DNA of 64,000 nucleotides from Paenibacillus sp. JNUCC-31 (GCF_014844075.1 NZ_CP062165.1:5394001-5458000), one strand, 5' to 3'; numbered from the stretch's first letter, positions 19,043-27,940 are shown. Made by a program: numbers and translations. Notes: generated by a model from the sequence alone, not told the origin.

Positions 19043-19525
19043 ATGTTATCGATTCATAAAGCGGAGTATCAACACAAATCAACGTTGCGCAATCTGATGG
19101 AATTATACAAATATGATTTTACTGAATATGACCCGGAGGACGTCAATGAAAACGGGTTATACGAATATGTGTACCTGGACCATTATTGGACAGAAACGGG
19201 CAGACATCCTTTTTTATTCCGGGTAGAAGGACAGCTGGCTGGATTCGCACTGATTCGTGAAATCGGGAGTGAACAGGGAACAAGTATATATCAAATGGCA
19301 GAATTTTTTGTAATGAAAAAATACAGAACACTCGGAATGGGTGCGCAAGCCGCCATTCAATTGTTCAACCTTTTCCCCGGGACATGGAAAGTGGCGGAGA
19401 TAGAGACGAATGAGCCTGCTCAGGCTTTCTGGCGTAAGGTTATTGCACGTTATACCCATAACCAATACCAAGAGGTTAGAGAGCCTGACTGGGAAGGTCC
19501 TATTCAGATATTTACCACGATGTAA
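19043..19525 (+). CDS. GNAT-family N-acetyltransferase
   Basis: 160 residues from the ATG at 19043, which has AGAAGGA before it; the frame is open further upstream but crosses the terminator region. The middle block MAEFFVMKKYRTLGMGAQAAIQLF holds the acetyl-CoA loop in the altered form YRTLGMG, followed by WRKVIARYT. It resembles the predicted acetyltransferases typified by B. subtilis YesJ-like proteins. Substrate unknown. It is the first of three GNAT genes in a row. Confidence 0.75.
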   Translation: MLSIHKAEYQHKSTLRNLMELYKYDFTEYDPEDVNENGLYEYVYLDHYWTETGRHPFLFRVEGQLAGFALIREIGSEQGTSIYQMAEFFVMKKYRTLGMGAQAAIQLFNLFPGTWKVAEIETNEPAQAFWRKVIARYTHNQYQEVREPDWEGPIQIFTTM

Positions 19526-19547
19526 TAACGAGAAGGGGGAGAAGAGG

Positions 19548-19973
19548 ATGTCCCAAATAAATATCAATCCAAGTACTTCAGAGGATTCGGAATATGTTCG
19601 CCAGCAACTCATTGCTTTTAATGCAGCGCATGTGAGCGAGGAATTAAAGCATCGTTACGAAGAATTGAATTTCAACATCAAAAATGAGTCGGGCGAGATT
19701 GTTGCAGGTGTGCTCAGTACACTTTGCTGGAATTGGCTGGAGGTTGACATTCTTTGGGTGGATGCAGATCAGCGGCACCAAGGCTATGGTTCCCAATTGC
19801 TATGTGAGGTTGAACGTATTGCGCGCGCGAAATCCTGTGATTTCATCCAACTGAACACATTCTCGTATCAAGCACCGGAATTTTACAAGAAGCATGGCTA
19901 CCAATTGATCGCAACGATCGATAATGCACCAACCGGACACCGTCATTATTATTTTAAGAAGGACCTAACTTAA
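19548..19973 (+). CDS. GNAT-family N-acetyltransferase
   Basis: 141 residues. VDILWVDADQRHQGYGSQLL carries the QRHQGYG acetyl-CoA motif, and FYKKHGYQLIATID is the C-terminal motif B. The ATG at 19548 follows the purine-rich GGGGGAGAAGAGG; the open frame extends upstream into the previous gene without a start signal. It begins 22 bases after the preceding GNAT, so they are probably one transcript. Confidence 0.8.
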   Translation: MSQININPSTSEDSEYVRQQLIAFNAAHVSEELKHRYEELNFNIKNESGEIVAGVLSTLCWNWLEVDILWVDADQRHQGYGSQLLCEVERIARAKSCDFIQLNTFSYQAPEFYKKHGYQLIATIDNAPTGHRHYYFKKDLT

Positions 19974-20013
19974 GACAGCATATGTGAAATAGGACAAAAT
20001 CAGGAGGGTTATG

Positions 20014-20451
20014 ATGGTTACCATTAAAGCAATCGAACTTGAGGATTTACCGGCGTTAAGCCAGTTATACAACGAATTGATGGGTACACCGACCAATGAA
20101 CAACAGATGCAGAAGATGTTTCATTATATCCAGCAAAATGGACACTACCATGTACTCGGTGCATTTTATAACGGGGAACTGGCCGGATCGGTTATGGGCA
20201 TTGAATGTATGGATCTGGCAGGTCAGTGCAATCCCTTCATGGTTGTGGAGAATGTGATTGTATCCGATCGGGTACGCAGACAGGGAATCGGTCAGAAGCT
20301 TATGCTTCAGATTGAGCATATTGCGAGAGATCTTGGATGTGAATACATGATTCTGGTGTCTGGCGATCAGCGCAAAGAAGCTCATATGTTCTATGAAAAG
20401 CTGGGCTTTAAGGATGAGAAAGTTCAGGGGTACCGGAAGCATTTTAATTGA
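20014..20451 (+). CDS. GNAT-family N-acetyltransferase
   Basis: 145 residues. VENVIVSDRVRRQGIGQKLM is a canonical motif A (RRQGIGQ), and EAHMFYEKLGFKDEKVQGYRK is motif B. The ATG at 20014 is 6 bases from AGGAGG; an adjacent ATG at 20011 is only 3 bases away. Third gene of the tandem GNAT set, 40 bases after the second. Confidence 0.82.
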   Translation: MVTIKAIELEDLPALSQLYNELMGTPTNEQQMQKMFHYIQQNGHYHVLGAFYNGELAGSVMGIECMDLAGQCNPFMVVENVIVSDRVRRQGIGQKLMLQIEHIARDLGCEYMILVSGDQRKEAHMFYEKLGFKDEKVQGYRKHFN

Positions 20452-20562
20452 AAAATATTTTTCCGATTTCGTGACGGAGATTAGGGGGTGTAATTAGGAA
20501 ACACGTCGGCGGGGTGTTCTGGGGCGGTCGATCAGGGTAAGTAGACACGTGAAATGGAAAAC

Positions 20563-20590
20563 AAAAAGAGAGCTGGCAGCTCTCTTTTTG
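20563..20590. terminator. Bidirectional rho-independent terminator
   Basis: AAAAAGAGAGC-TGGCA-GCTCTCTTTTT lies between the convergent GNAT operon and the esterase gene, with A and T tracts on both sides. Confidence 0.85.
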
Positions 20591-20593
20591 TAT

Positions 20594-22051
20594 TTATTCC
20601 TTACTTTGTTCTTTGGAACCAGATGAGGATGATCGGATATATTGCGGTGGATGAACATCGTCAATCATTAAAATGCCGTCATACTGATCGCGTGGGACAA
20701 AACTCTCAGGAATCATGCCCCAGCTGTATGCAAATCGTGGTTCGAACATCCAGGAGTTGCCTGTTTCCCTGCTCTGATATCGAAGGTCCAGGAAGCTGTA
20801 AGGCGTATTCGTAGCGGACATAATGTCCTCAACGGAACCGGGTTCTGCTGGCTCAACGGCATGAACTCCGCCGGCATTATCAGCCGTTTGACCGCTGGAT
20901 GCATACAATCCAAGAACATAACTGGATTTCTTCATTTCCTCCGAAAGCATCTCACCCATTAAAGGTACTGGATAAGGAGAGCCCATTACTTCACTGTGTG
21001 CTTTACGTATATGATCGTTATGTCCCCATACGATGAACTTTTCGTTTGGATATACTTCGGTAACGAGCCACATGAGATTGTCATGCATCGCCTGATCGCG
21101 CCACGCCATTGACTCAAAAAACGACTCATATTTTCCTTCATTCATTTCAGCCATTGAACGTATCGAAAGATCGACATATTCCCTCGCTACACGAATTCGA
21201 TCATTGAGGCTTCGCTCCAGCAGCATAGAAAGTTTCGGTTGATTCGGATATTTTTTTTGCAGATAAGTCTGGTTCGCTTCGGATTTGAGGGCATGAAGGA
21301 CATCCTTGTATACCTTGATGATTCCATTTTTCTCAGCGTGGTAGGCTTTCAGATCCGTTCCGGCAGAGAAATTGGACAGCTTTTGTTCCGTTTGTGCGAG
21401 ACGCTTGGCGAGCTCTTTATCCTTCAGCCAGTTACCGTCCAACAACGGGAATTGCAGCTGCATGTCGAAACCGGTCAGGATCAGAGGTTGTTCGGTTTGT
21501 GCGTTTGTTTTGAGATAATCGAACAAGGGCATGATTTCCTTAGACCACCAGACGCCGAAGATGGAGTTTTTCATCGTTTGTTCCGGACTTTGCTGTCCTA
21601 TCATGGCATTAGCCAGGGATGTATTGGAGAGACCGCTTTCGAAGGCAAGAACGTTGTATCCCATTTCCTGATGCAAAAACTGTATCAACCGGGTTTTCGC
21701 CAGATTAAATTCGGCAACCCCATGGGAGCTTTCGCCCAGAAATACAATTCGCTTGTCATGCAGCAGTGGCTTCAGCATATTCAGATCCGAAAAGGAATCT
21801 CGCTCCTGACCTGTCTTCACAGGCTGGATGCTGTCTAGTCGATACGCATGATCTTTAGCCCATTCGTTCCATTCCACAATTTTCTCATCCGACGTTTTCG
21901 CAGATTGCACTTGGGTTACCTGACCCTGTATGGTCTCCATGGCGGATGATGCTGCAGCACCTGCATGCCCTGTTGGATAGAGTGAACTCGCTAGTATGGC
22001 TGTAGTCAGTGCAAGTACAGCACCCGTTTTTCTTTTCCTGAAATAAATCAA
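20594..22051 (-). CDS. Secreted erythromycin-esterase-family protein
   Basis: 485 residues with an N-terminal signal sequence (AVLALTTAILASSLYPTGHAGA, cleavage near residue 33). The erythromycin-esterase (Ere) fold signatures are present: FLGESSHGVAEF (Glu107, His110), FESGLSNTSLANAM, a long helical middle and KFIVWGHNDHIRK. Ere enzymes hydrolyse the macrolide lactone, but most homologues in Bacillales are uncharacterised, and export outside the cell is unlike cytoplasmic EreA/EreB. The start is a TTG at 22051, 7 bases from GAAGGAGG. Macrolide resistance is only a possibility. Confidence 0.82.
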   Translation of the reverse strand: MIYFRKRKTGAVLALTTAILASSLYPTGHAGAAASSAMETIQGQVTQVQSAKTSDEKIVEWNEWAKDHAYRLDSIQPVKTGQERDSFSDLNMLKPLLHDKRIVFLGESSHGVAEFNLAKTRLIQFLHQEMGYNVLAFESGLSNTSLANAMIGQQSPEQTMKNSIFGVWWSKEIMPLFDYLKTNAQTEQPLILTGFDMQLQFPLLDGNWLKDKELAKRLAQTEQKLSNFSAGTDLKAYHAEKNGIIKVYKDVLHALKSEANQTYLQKKYPNQPKLSMLLERSLNDRIRVAREYVDLSIRSMAEMNEGKYESFFESMAWRDQAMHDNLMWLVTEVYPNEKFIVWGHNDHIRKAHSEVMGSPYPVPLMGEMLSEEMKKSSYVLGLYASSGQTADNAGGVHAVEPAEPGSVEDIMSATNTPYSFLDLRYQSRETGNSWMFEPRFAYSWGMIPESFVPRDQYDGILMIDDVHPPQYIRSSSSGSKEQSKE

Positions 22052-22111
22052 AATAATGCCTCCTTCATCATGTACGTGATTATAAATGATTTAGTATTGG
22101 AACCATCCGGC

Positions 22112-22315
22112 TTATGTCTGCTCTTCGTCCCAGAACAGGTCATTCAGTGTTCTTGAGAGTGCCTTGCATATGGCAATACATAAGCTGAGGGACGGGTTAT
22201 ACTTTCCCAGTTCTATGAGACCAATGGTTTGCCTCGATACACCAACGATCCGTGCCAGATCGTCCTGCGATAGATCCTTTTCTACCCGGGCGACTTTTAA
22301 TCGTATATTTTTCAT
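22112..22315 (-). CDS. Small XRE-family DNA-binding regulator (YozG-like)
   Basis: 67 residues, almost entirely a Cro/C1 helix-turn-helix: VARVEKDLSQDDLARIVGVSRQTIGLIELGKYNPSLSL. The tail LSRTLNDLFWDEE is typical of YozG/YgzD-type regulators. It begins just after the DUF6773 gene on the same strand, and such regulators are commonly paired with small membrane proteins. The ATG at 22315 is favoured over 22321 by spacing from AAGGGTG. Confidence 0.85.
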   Translation of the reverse strand: MKNIRLKVARVEKDLSQDDLARIVGVSRQTIGLIELGKYNPSLSLCIAICKALSRTLNDLFWDEEQT

Positions 22316-22338
22316 GCCCATTCACCCTTGTATCCTTT

Positions 22339-22845
22339 CTAAGAATCCCACTGATCTTTTTGTGCTGCTTTTTGACTTGCTTTGTTGGCAAAGTGATGAA
22401 CTATGACATTGAATCCCGCAAAGAACGGAATATAAAGCAGCAGTGAAGTAATAAATACAAGGAAGAAAAACCACCACTTCTCATGCGCAGTCTCGGCAAA
22501 CAAAACGGAACTTCTTATGCCCAGGAACAAGGCCATTGAAATACCGATAATTAGGCCCGTAATTATGTTGCGCAGGCTATAAGAAATTTTGCTCGTCTGG
22601 TCATGGACTTCAACTTCATCCGAATAAATGCCCAGCATGACGGAACGAAATCCGAAATAGATGCTTCCTGCGAGAAGGATGATCACTTCCGTCAGCATGG
22701 AGTAAGTTTCCCAACTGAGAAAGCTTTTGATCATGATGGAGATGCCGCAGATGCACATGATTAAAGTGTAAGCTTCCTTGTACACCTTGTTTTTCAGATT
22801 GACGATACGCTCATCCAGATTGCGATTTTTTTTGAACCATTTCAT
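22339..22845 (-). CDS. DUF6773-like membrane protein
   Basis: 168 residues. A charged N terminus (MKWFKKNRNLDERIVNLKNKVYKEAY) is followed by four hydrophobic segments near residues 27-44, 52-70, 93-112 and 124-145. The pattern resembles DUF6773 family proteins. AAAGGAGAGG lies 8 bases before the ATG at 22845. It lies 23 bases upstream of the XRE regulator and is probably co-transcribed with it. Function unknown; comparable XRE plus membrane-protein pairs control each other's activity. Confidence 0.65.
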   Translation of the reverse strand: MKWFKKNRNLDERIVNLKNKVYKEAYTLIMCICGISIMIKSFLSWETYSMLTEVIILLAGSIYFGFRSVMLGIYSDEVEVHDQTSKISYSLRNIITGLIIGISMALFLGIRSSVLFAETAHEKWWFFFLVFITSLLLYIPFFAGFNVIVHHFANKASQKAAQKDQWDS

Positions 22846-23056
22846 GAGTGACCTCTCCTTTATAAAGATTGTGTACATGTGGGAAATATTTCTTGTTCCC
22901 ATGATAATATTATTTGAGTCTTTTTGCAATATATATATGTCATTTTGTTTGGTATAAAATACAACATGATAAAATTAAACTAAAATAGATGTTTTCAATT
23001 TGTAATTTATATTGCAGTTTTTTTAAAACTTATTTTGCGTAAGAATACACAAATAG

Positions 23057-23093
23057 AAAAGAGCTTGTATCACTTAGATACAAGCTCTTTTTG
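23057..23093 (+). terminator. Orphan terminator-like hairpin
   Basis: AAAGAGCTTGTATC-acttA-GATACAAGCTCTTT, a 14-bp perfect stem followed by TTGT. No gene ends just upstream on the plus strand, so it may finish a small RNA, mark a lost gene, or insulate the minus-strand genes. Confidence 0.55.
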
Positions 23094-23261
23094 TACTAAA
23101 GTCCCTTTATTGAATTAACCCTGTGTGATCTTATATGATGTTGATATGAGATGTTTTAGATTCAATCGTATAAATTCATTTGGTATGAGAAGTTTGTCTC
23201 CAAGTGTGTTTTTAACGGTGACCGCTGTCATCTTAAATAGAAACAATGCCTGAAATATGAG

Positions 23262-23296
23262 AGAGCCGATAACCGCGTAATAGGGTTATCGGCTCT
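23262..23296 (-). terminator. Hairpin after the PAF-acetylhydrolase-like gene
   Basis: AGAGCCGATAACC and GGTTATCGGCTCT form a perfect 13-bp stem with a 9-base loop, 50 bases past the hydrolase stop on the minus strand. The U tract is weak, so terminator efficiency is uncertain. Confidence 0.5.
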
Positions 23297-23345
23297 GTGT
23301 CTGTACGACCAACTCTTTGACATGCGTTTATCAGCACACTCTCGG

Positions 23346-24497
23346 TTATGTCACTTGTTGCTGGTACTTCTTGATCAAGTCCACGCCATCGTATGCCAGA
23401 CTTTCCACACTTGCCGCCTTCTGCAGGATGTAATGATCAAAAAAGTTCTTCGTATAGTCTGTAACAAGATTTCGCATCTCCATAGCATCCCGTTCGCCTC
23501 TGAGTTCCTCATTCACCCTGGTAAACACGATGTCGCAGTAATCCAAATGCGCAACACGATCAACAGAGAAATAATAGGTTTCCATGCTATTGTTAGCGCC
23601 AATTATCGCATTCATATTATAGTTAGGTTCAGAAAACAGAAGCAAGAAGGGTTTCTTAAGGTCGCTGCCCTGAAGGCCGAACGCACCGCTATCCAAGCCA
23701 ATCCCGCAGGCGAACCGGTCGTCGTCCCGGCAAACCATCGCCGTCGTAAGCCCTCCATACGAATGTCCGACGATGCCTATGCCGATGTCAAAGAGCAATC
23801 TGCCCTTAAAGATGGAATCCAGTTCTCCAGAGTCCAGTTTGTAAAGATAATCGGCTACATACCTTACATCTTCTGCCTGTAATTCACTATACTCTGTTAC
23901 CTTGGCAAGTATCGGCAGTGTAAGCACGTTACGGCACATCTCAATGGCAGTTTCATCGTCAGGCCGCATCTGCATCTTACCAGCCAACGCCAGCATCTCC
24001 GGATCTTCAGATAACGCCATAATGGCATCCGAAAAATCCTTTGATACATTAAACAGGCGCCCATCTTTACGCTTATACATCGTGCTATTCGGATGGCCGA
24101 TGCTTACCACAACATATCCCATGCTTGCCAAGTCTGTACAGATCACTGTACCCCATTCTGGAGAACCGCCCCCGCCGCAAACATAGAATAACACCGGATA
24201 GCGCTTTTCCTTCCCGGAGAGAGCAAGGTCGTCGTAACACTGGGTCTTGATATCTATTGAGAAAAAATCCTGCCCATTTAGATACGCAGTGACAAGTGGC
24301 TGTTCATTCAACATGTCGTAGACCTCAGGAAACATGTACGTTGATGTAGTCTTACCTTCGCTACTGTCGGACGGATAGTACACAAACGCTGTCAGTTCTC
24401 TTTTGGAGTGATCTGATGCCGTGTACTCCAAATCCATTTGGGTTCGACCGACAGTATAGCCGCCAATGGGTTCTGGAAATGTGTCATACGCTTTCAA
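23346..24497 (-). CDS. Alpha/beta hydrolase, platelet-activating-factor acetylhydrolase-like
   Basis: 383 residues without a signal peptide. A GHSYGG nucleophile elbow (244-249, Ser246) follows an oxyanion strand VLFYVCGGGGSPEWG; LDSGAFG and a late AHLDYCDI supply the likely Asp and His. The layout is that of the PAF-acetylhydrolase/dienelactone-hydrolase-like family that cleaves short acyl esters. The start is a TTG at 24497 with GAAGGGGGAA before it. It lies downstream of a TetR gene in the same direction (113-base gap), which likely represses it. Confidence 0.8.
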   Translation of the reverse strand: MKAYDTFPEPIGGYTVGRTQMDLEYTASDHSKRELTAFVYYPSDSSEGKTTSTYMFPEVYDMLNEQPLVTAYLNGQDFFSIDIKTQCYDDLALSGKEKRYPVLFYVCGGGGSPEWGTVICTDLASMGYVVVSIGHPNSTMYKRKDGRLFNVSKDFSDAIMALSEDPEMLALAGKMQMRPDDETAIEMCRNVLTLPILAKVTEYSELQAEDVRYVADYLYKLDSGELDSIFKGRLLFDIGIGIVGHSYGGLTTAMVCRDDDRFACGIGLDSGAFGLQGSDLKKPFLLLFSEPNYNMNAIIGANNSMETYYFSVDRVAHLDYCDIVFTRVNEELRGERDAMEMRNLVTDYTKNFFDHYILQKAASVESLAYDGVDLIKKYQQQVT

Positions 24498-24527
24498 TTT
24501 CTTGTTCCCCCTTCATTAATAAAAGTG

Positions 24528-24548
24528 GTGAATGTGAAAAACATACAC
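24528..24548. promoter_or_regulatory. Possible operator before the hydrolase gene
   Basis: GTGAATGT-gaaaa-ACATACAC is an imperfect inverted repeat (7 of 8 pairs) 30 bases upstream of the hydrolase start. Its GTGAA/TCAC-like content recalls the palindrome before the TetR gene, but the two are not the same sequence, so shared control is tentative. Confidence 0.3.
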
Positions 24549-24610
24549 GGTGCTATGAGCGCTTTTCAAAACGGTGAAACGATTTCATCCTATCTTCGAT
24601 TGAATCAGTT

Positions 24611-25270
24611 CTACTCCCTGGCTTTCTTGATATCGCTAACCATTTCAGAATATTTATGATCTTCAAGCAGCCCATGACTCATAAAGTCAGCAAAGTACTT
24701 GCTAAGCTTATGTTGCAGCGTAGAGTCCTTAATATCGAATTCCCTAAAAAACATGACTAAATTAAACTGCATGGACTCAAACATAAAAGAAATCAGGTCG
24801 TCGTCAATATCAGGTCGGAGATATCCATCAACCCTCATTCGGCGTAAAATGTCCTTGATTAAAGGGAATGATTCGCCCTTTAGCACATCCAGATATACTT
24901 TAAGCAAAGTGTTCTCAGGAATGTTTAAAAATGTTTTAGTGAGTTTGATTTCCAACTCATTCAGCGGCTCGGTCACAGTGCCATTAACATTCCCAAATAA
25001 ACCTGTAAGGAAAAACAGGTAAAGGGAATCTTCATTACTGTTATTGAAATACGCAGCTCTTTTCTGGGTGACATTACGTACTAAGAGACAATAAAGGTCA
25101 TCTTTGTCTTCAAAATACCGATAAAATGTTCCGGGGTGCATGGACAAACGATCCAAAACCATCTTCATCGTTATATCCTCGTAAAGATGATTAACAAAAA
25201 GATGCATAGCGTTATTCGATATTTCCTCGCGCCGTGCTTCATCTAAACGAAAGAAAGTATTTTTTGGCAT
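24611..25270 (-). CDS. TetR-family transcriptional regulator
   Basis: 219 residues. The N-terminal helix-turn-helix (about 10-55) contains NNAMHLFVNHLYEDITMKMVLDRLSMHPGTFYRYFEDKDDLY. The ligand-binding half is divergent, as usual. AAGGAGGAATCTATG fixes the start at 25270. A palindrome at 25291-25308 directly upstream supports autoregulation, and the following hydrolase gene is the probable second target. Confidence 0.88.
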   Translation of the reverse strand: MPKNTFFRLDEARREEISNNAMHLFVNHLYEDITMKMVLDRLSMHPGTFYRYFEDKDDLYCLLVRNVTQKRAAYFNNSNEDSLYLFFLTGLFGNVNGTVTEPLNELEIKLTKTFLNIPENTLLKVYLDVLKGESFPLIKDILRRMRVDGYLRPDIDDDLISFMFESMQFNLVMFFREFDIKDSTLQHKLSKYFADFMSHGLLEDHKYSEMVSDIKKARE

Positions 25271-25290
25271 AGATTCCTCCTTAATGTGAA

Positions 25291-25308
25291 GTGTGAACTC
25301 ATTCACAC
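25291..25308. promoter_or_regulatory. Predicted TetR autoregulatory operator
   Basis: GTGTGAA-CTCA-TTCACAC, a perfect 7+7 inverted repeat 20 bases upstream of the TetR start codon. Its symmetry and place are typical of a TetR operator. A further TTCACAT half-site lies at about 25324. Confidence 0.6.
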
Positions 25309-25413
25309 CATACCGATAATCCATTCACATGTCAAGTAGATTTCCTGCCCATACGCCATAATTTCTGGTAAAATATACAAAGCGTTTTGATGAGAAAGGA
25401 GGTTTTACAGATC

Positions 25414-26634
25414 ATGAAAATAGTGGATAACATTAAAGTCTGGGGGGAACCGCTGGAGAATGCAGTAAGCCAGGCGGTGACTTGCTCGCAGCATGGTGAT
25501 GTACTGGGCGTGGCTCTAATGGCAGACCATCACAAAGGATACTCACAGCCTATCGGGGGCGTAGTCGCCTACCGGAACATGATCAGCCCCTCAGGGGTCG
25601 GTTATGATATTGCCTGCGGTAACAAGGCTGTTCGCACCAACCTGATGTGGGACGATATCCGGGACCAGATTGCTGTTATTATGGATGACATTAACTCAAC
25701 CATATCCTTCGGCGTAGGACGCAACAACCCAACACCTGTGGAGCATGAACTGTTTGAGGATGCCAGCTGGAAGCTGTTTGATTCCATCGAGCCGGGATTA
25801 CAGCACAAGTTGAAGACACTTGCACGCAACCAACTTGGGACGGTGGGCAGCGGCAATCATTTTGTGGATATTTTTGTGGAAGAGGCGACGGGTAAAGTAT
25901 GGATTGCGAACCACTTTGGCAGCCGCGGCTTCGGCCACAAGGTTGCGAGTGGTTTTCTGAATTTGGCTGCTGGACGCAAGTTCAGTGGCAAAGCCCCGGG
26001 AGAATCGATGGATCAACCGCCGACATTGTTTGACCTCAAGAGTGAAATGGGTGATATGTATTGGGACGGGATGACCCTGGCCGGCCGATACGCGTATACT
26101 GGACGCGATTATGTCATTGATCAGGTCCTTGGAATTCTCGGAGCGAGAGCAGAGTACGCGGTTCATAATCATCATAACTTTGCCTGGAAAGAAAAGCACA
26201 TGGGCGAAGATGTGGTGGTGGTCCGTAAAGGAGCAACGCCGCTGTCACCGGGCCAGCTTGGTTTTGTGGGAGGCAGCATGGGAGATATCTCGGTAATTGT
26301 GGAGGGTATCCACAGCGAGGAGAATACCGAGTCTTTCCGCAGCACCGTGCATGGGGCTGGACGGATTATGAGCCGAACCCAGGCGGCTGGCAAAATGAAT
26401 TATAAGCTTCGCACACGCATGGGCGGCGAGATCAGCGAGGAACAGATGCAGACGGCGATTCGGGCCTATGGTGTGGAGCTGAGGGGTGCAGGAACGGATG
26501 AAAGTCCATTTGTGTACAAGAAGCTGCAGGACGTGTTGAATGCGCATGCCCACACCTTGAAAATCAACCATATCCTTCGCCCTGTAGGTGTCGCGATGGC
26601 TGGAGGCAATGAATTCGATCCGTATAAGGACTAA
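25414..26634 (+). CDS. RtcB-family RNA-splicing ligase
   Basis: 406 residues, the usual bacterial RtcB length. Mn-binding and catalytic blocks are present: ADHHKGYSQPIGG, GVGYDIACGNKAV (Asp65, Cys68), GSGNHF, NHHNF, and HGAGRIMSR, whose His313 is the expected GMP-attachment residue. RtcB joins 2',3'-cyclic-phosphate or 3'-phosphate ends to 5'-OH RNA using GTP. AAAGGAGG is 11 bases before the ATG at 25414. No RtcA or archease gene is adjacent; the next gene, a DUF4272 protein, is 20 bases downstream. Confidence 0.9.
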   Translation: MKIVDNIKVWGEPLENAVSQAVTCSQHGDVLGVALMADHHKGYSQPIGGVVAYRNMISPSGVGYDIACGNKAVRTNLMWDDIRDQIAVIMDDINSTISFGVGRNNPTPVEHELFEDASWKLFDSIEPGLQHKLKTLARNQLGTVGSGNHFVDIFVEEATGKVWIANHFGSRGFGHKVASGFLNLAAGRKFSGKAPGESMDQPPTLFDLKSEMGDMYWDGMTLAGRYAYTGRDYVIDQVLGILGARAEYAVHNHHNFAWKEKHMGEDVVVVRKGATPLSPGQLGFVGGSMGDISVIVEGIHSEENTESFRSTVHGAGRIMSRTQAAGKMNYKLRTRMGGEISEEQMQTAIRAYGVELRGAGTDESPFVYKKLQDVLNAHAHTLKINHILRPVGVAMAGGNEFDPYKD

Positions 26635-26654
26635 TTGAAAAGAAGGTGAACCCC

Positions 26655-27833
26655 ATGAGAAATTGTGCGATATACAGCTCCCAGTTTGACCTGGATCAGT
26701 TGTTTGAAATGATTCAATCCATATACCCTCAGGATACAATTGAGCGTAAGGAAGACAAAACCCACATTCAAGTTACACGCAAGAAGCTGTTCAGCAAAAA
26801 GACGAAAGGCTTCAATATCATGACCAGCCAGACACATCCTGAAGAATTTACTTCAATGATTCAAGGAATGCTGGGATTTCTGAGTCAGATTGAAGGAAAG
26901 AATCCTTCGCTGCAGGAAAAGGTACTGATTAAATGCGCTACACTGAATATGGTTGTTGGTATCGAGACCGAAGAAGACATTTCGGAGGAATTCTTCAATG
27001 AGTTATTGCACTTGGCAGATGCCCTCGATGCAGTCATCTTCTGGGGAAGTGGCTCCTTGCTGAACGCGCAAGGTCAGCTGCTGTTGGATGTCAATGGAGA
27101 ATCCGAAGTGGAGGATTACAAAGTGACAGCTCACACCAGTTTTCTGGACGATGTCAGACCCCCGTCGGAATCTGCAACTGTGCGCAAAGAGCGGTCGGAG
27201 CGGCTTTTAACAGAGCAAGGAATCCCCTTTAATGTTCATTTGCCTGCAAGAGCGGGGGATGAGCATACAATGATCCGTAGTGTGGAAGAAGTCGCACAGC
27301 GTGCGGTAGCGCTTTGTATTGCAGCACTCAAGGGTGAGTGCCTGGGAGCGGGCGAAAGCGCGGAAGATACAGCAGCGCTGGTCCAGGAAGTGATCGACAA
27401 GTATGATGCAGCTTCATTTTTTTCGCCTTTGGAGAGAAGATTTATCGAGCAGCATGGGGCCGAGCATCAGGAGGTTATCTCCTTTTCATGGGGGTATGAA
27501 GCTTATCATGTGATGTTATGGGCGCTTGGCTACGTCAAGGAACTTGGAGCACCGGTAAATCTTTGTAATGTAGGCCAGGATGTAGGGTATTTGCAGCAAT
27601 GTGACGATGTTGAAACCTTTGTAGCCGGGGCGCGGTTTCGCTCCAAAAGCGAGATTCTCGATGCAGCAGACCTAATTTACCGATACAACTGGGTGTGTGT
27701 GGACAGTCGTGTGAAGGAACAAGCACCTCCCGCGAATCTCAATGGCGGAGTGGCCTACGAACGTCACCGGGCATTGAACTGGCTGATTTGTTACCTGGAT
27801 CAGGACTGGGATGATGTACGGACAGATACGTAG
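26655..27833 (+). CDS. DUF4272-domain protein
   Basis: 392 residues. The C-terminal half (from about RSERLLTEQGIPFNVHLPA) follows the DUF4272 layout: EEVAQRAVALCIAALKGE, SWGYEAYHVMLWALG, DAADLIYRYNWVCVD and ERHRALNWLICY. The N-terminal half contains a pattern seen in related stress-type proteins but is not identified. The ATG at 26655 is 8 bases from AGAAGG; an in-frame GTG lies 9 bases upstream. Probably co-transcribed with the RtcB-like gene. Function unknown. Confidence 0.8.
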   Translation: MRNCAIYSSQFDLDQLFEMIQSIYPQDTIERKEDKTHIQVTRKKLFSKKTKGFNIMTSQTHPEEFTSMIQGMLGFLSQIEGKNPSLQEKVLIKCATLNMVVGIETEEDISEEFFNELLHLADALDAVIFWGSGSLLNAQGQLLLDVNGESEVEDYKVTAHTSFLDDVRPPSESATVRKERSERLLTEQGIPFNVHLPARAGDEHTMIRSVEEVAQRAVALCIAALKGECLGAGESAEDTAALVQEVIDKYDAASFFSPLERRFIEQHGAEHQEVISFSWGYEAYHVMLWALGYVKELGAPVNLCNVGQDVGYLQQCDDVETFVAGARFRSKSEILDAADLIYRYNWVCVDSRVKEQAPPANLNGGVAYERHRALNWLICYLDQDWDDVRTDT

Positions 27834-27876
27834 AATGGACTTTTAAAGTTAACTATTTTTATATAACCCAAACTCA

Positions 27877-27917
27877 AATACCCCCAAGCCAGGCAAACAC
27901 TGGTTATGGGGGTATTT
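27877..27917. terminator. Bidirectional rho-independent terminator
   Basis: AAATACCCCCA plus inner GCCAG pairs with CTGG plus TGGGGGTATTT around a short loop. It lies between convergent genes. Confidence 0.85.
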
Positions 27918-27940
27918 GGCGTCTCTTGATACCTTACTGT

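Larger units (their letters stand above)
22846..23345. other. AT-rich 500-base non-coding interval with two strong hairpins
   Basis: No convincing coding frame on either strand. The left part is the promoter region of the DUF6773 gene. The interval contains a terminator-like hairpin at 23057-23093 and a second perfect stem at 23262-23296; the rest is AT-rich and shows nothing I can name. Confidence 0.5.
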
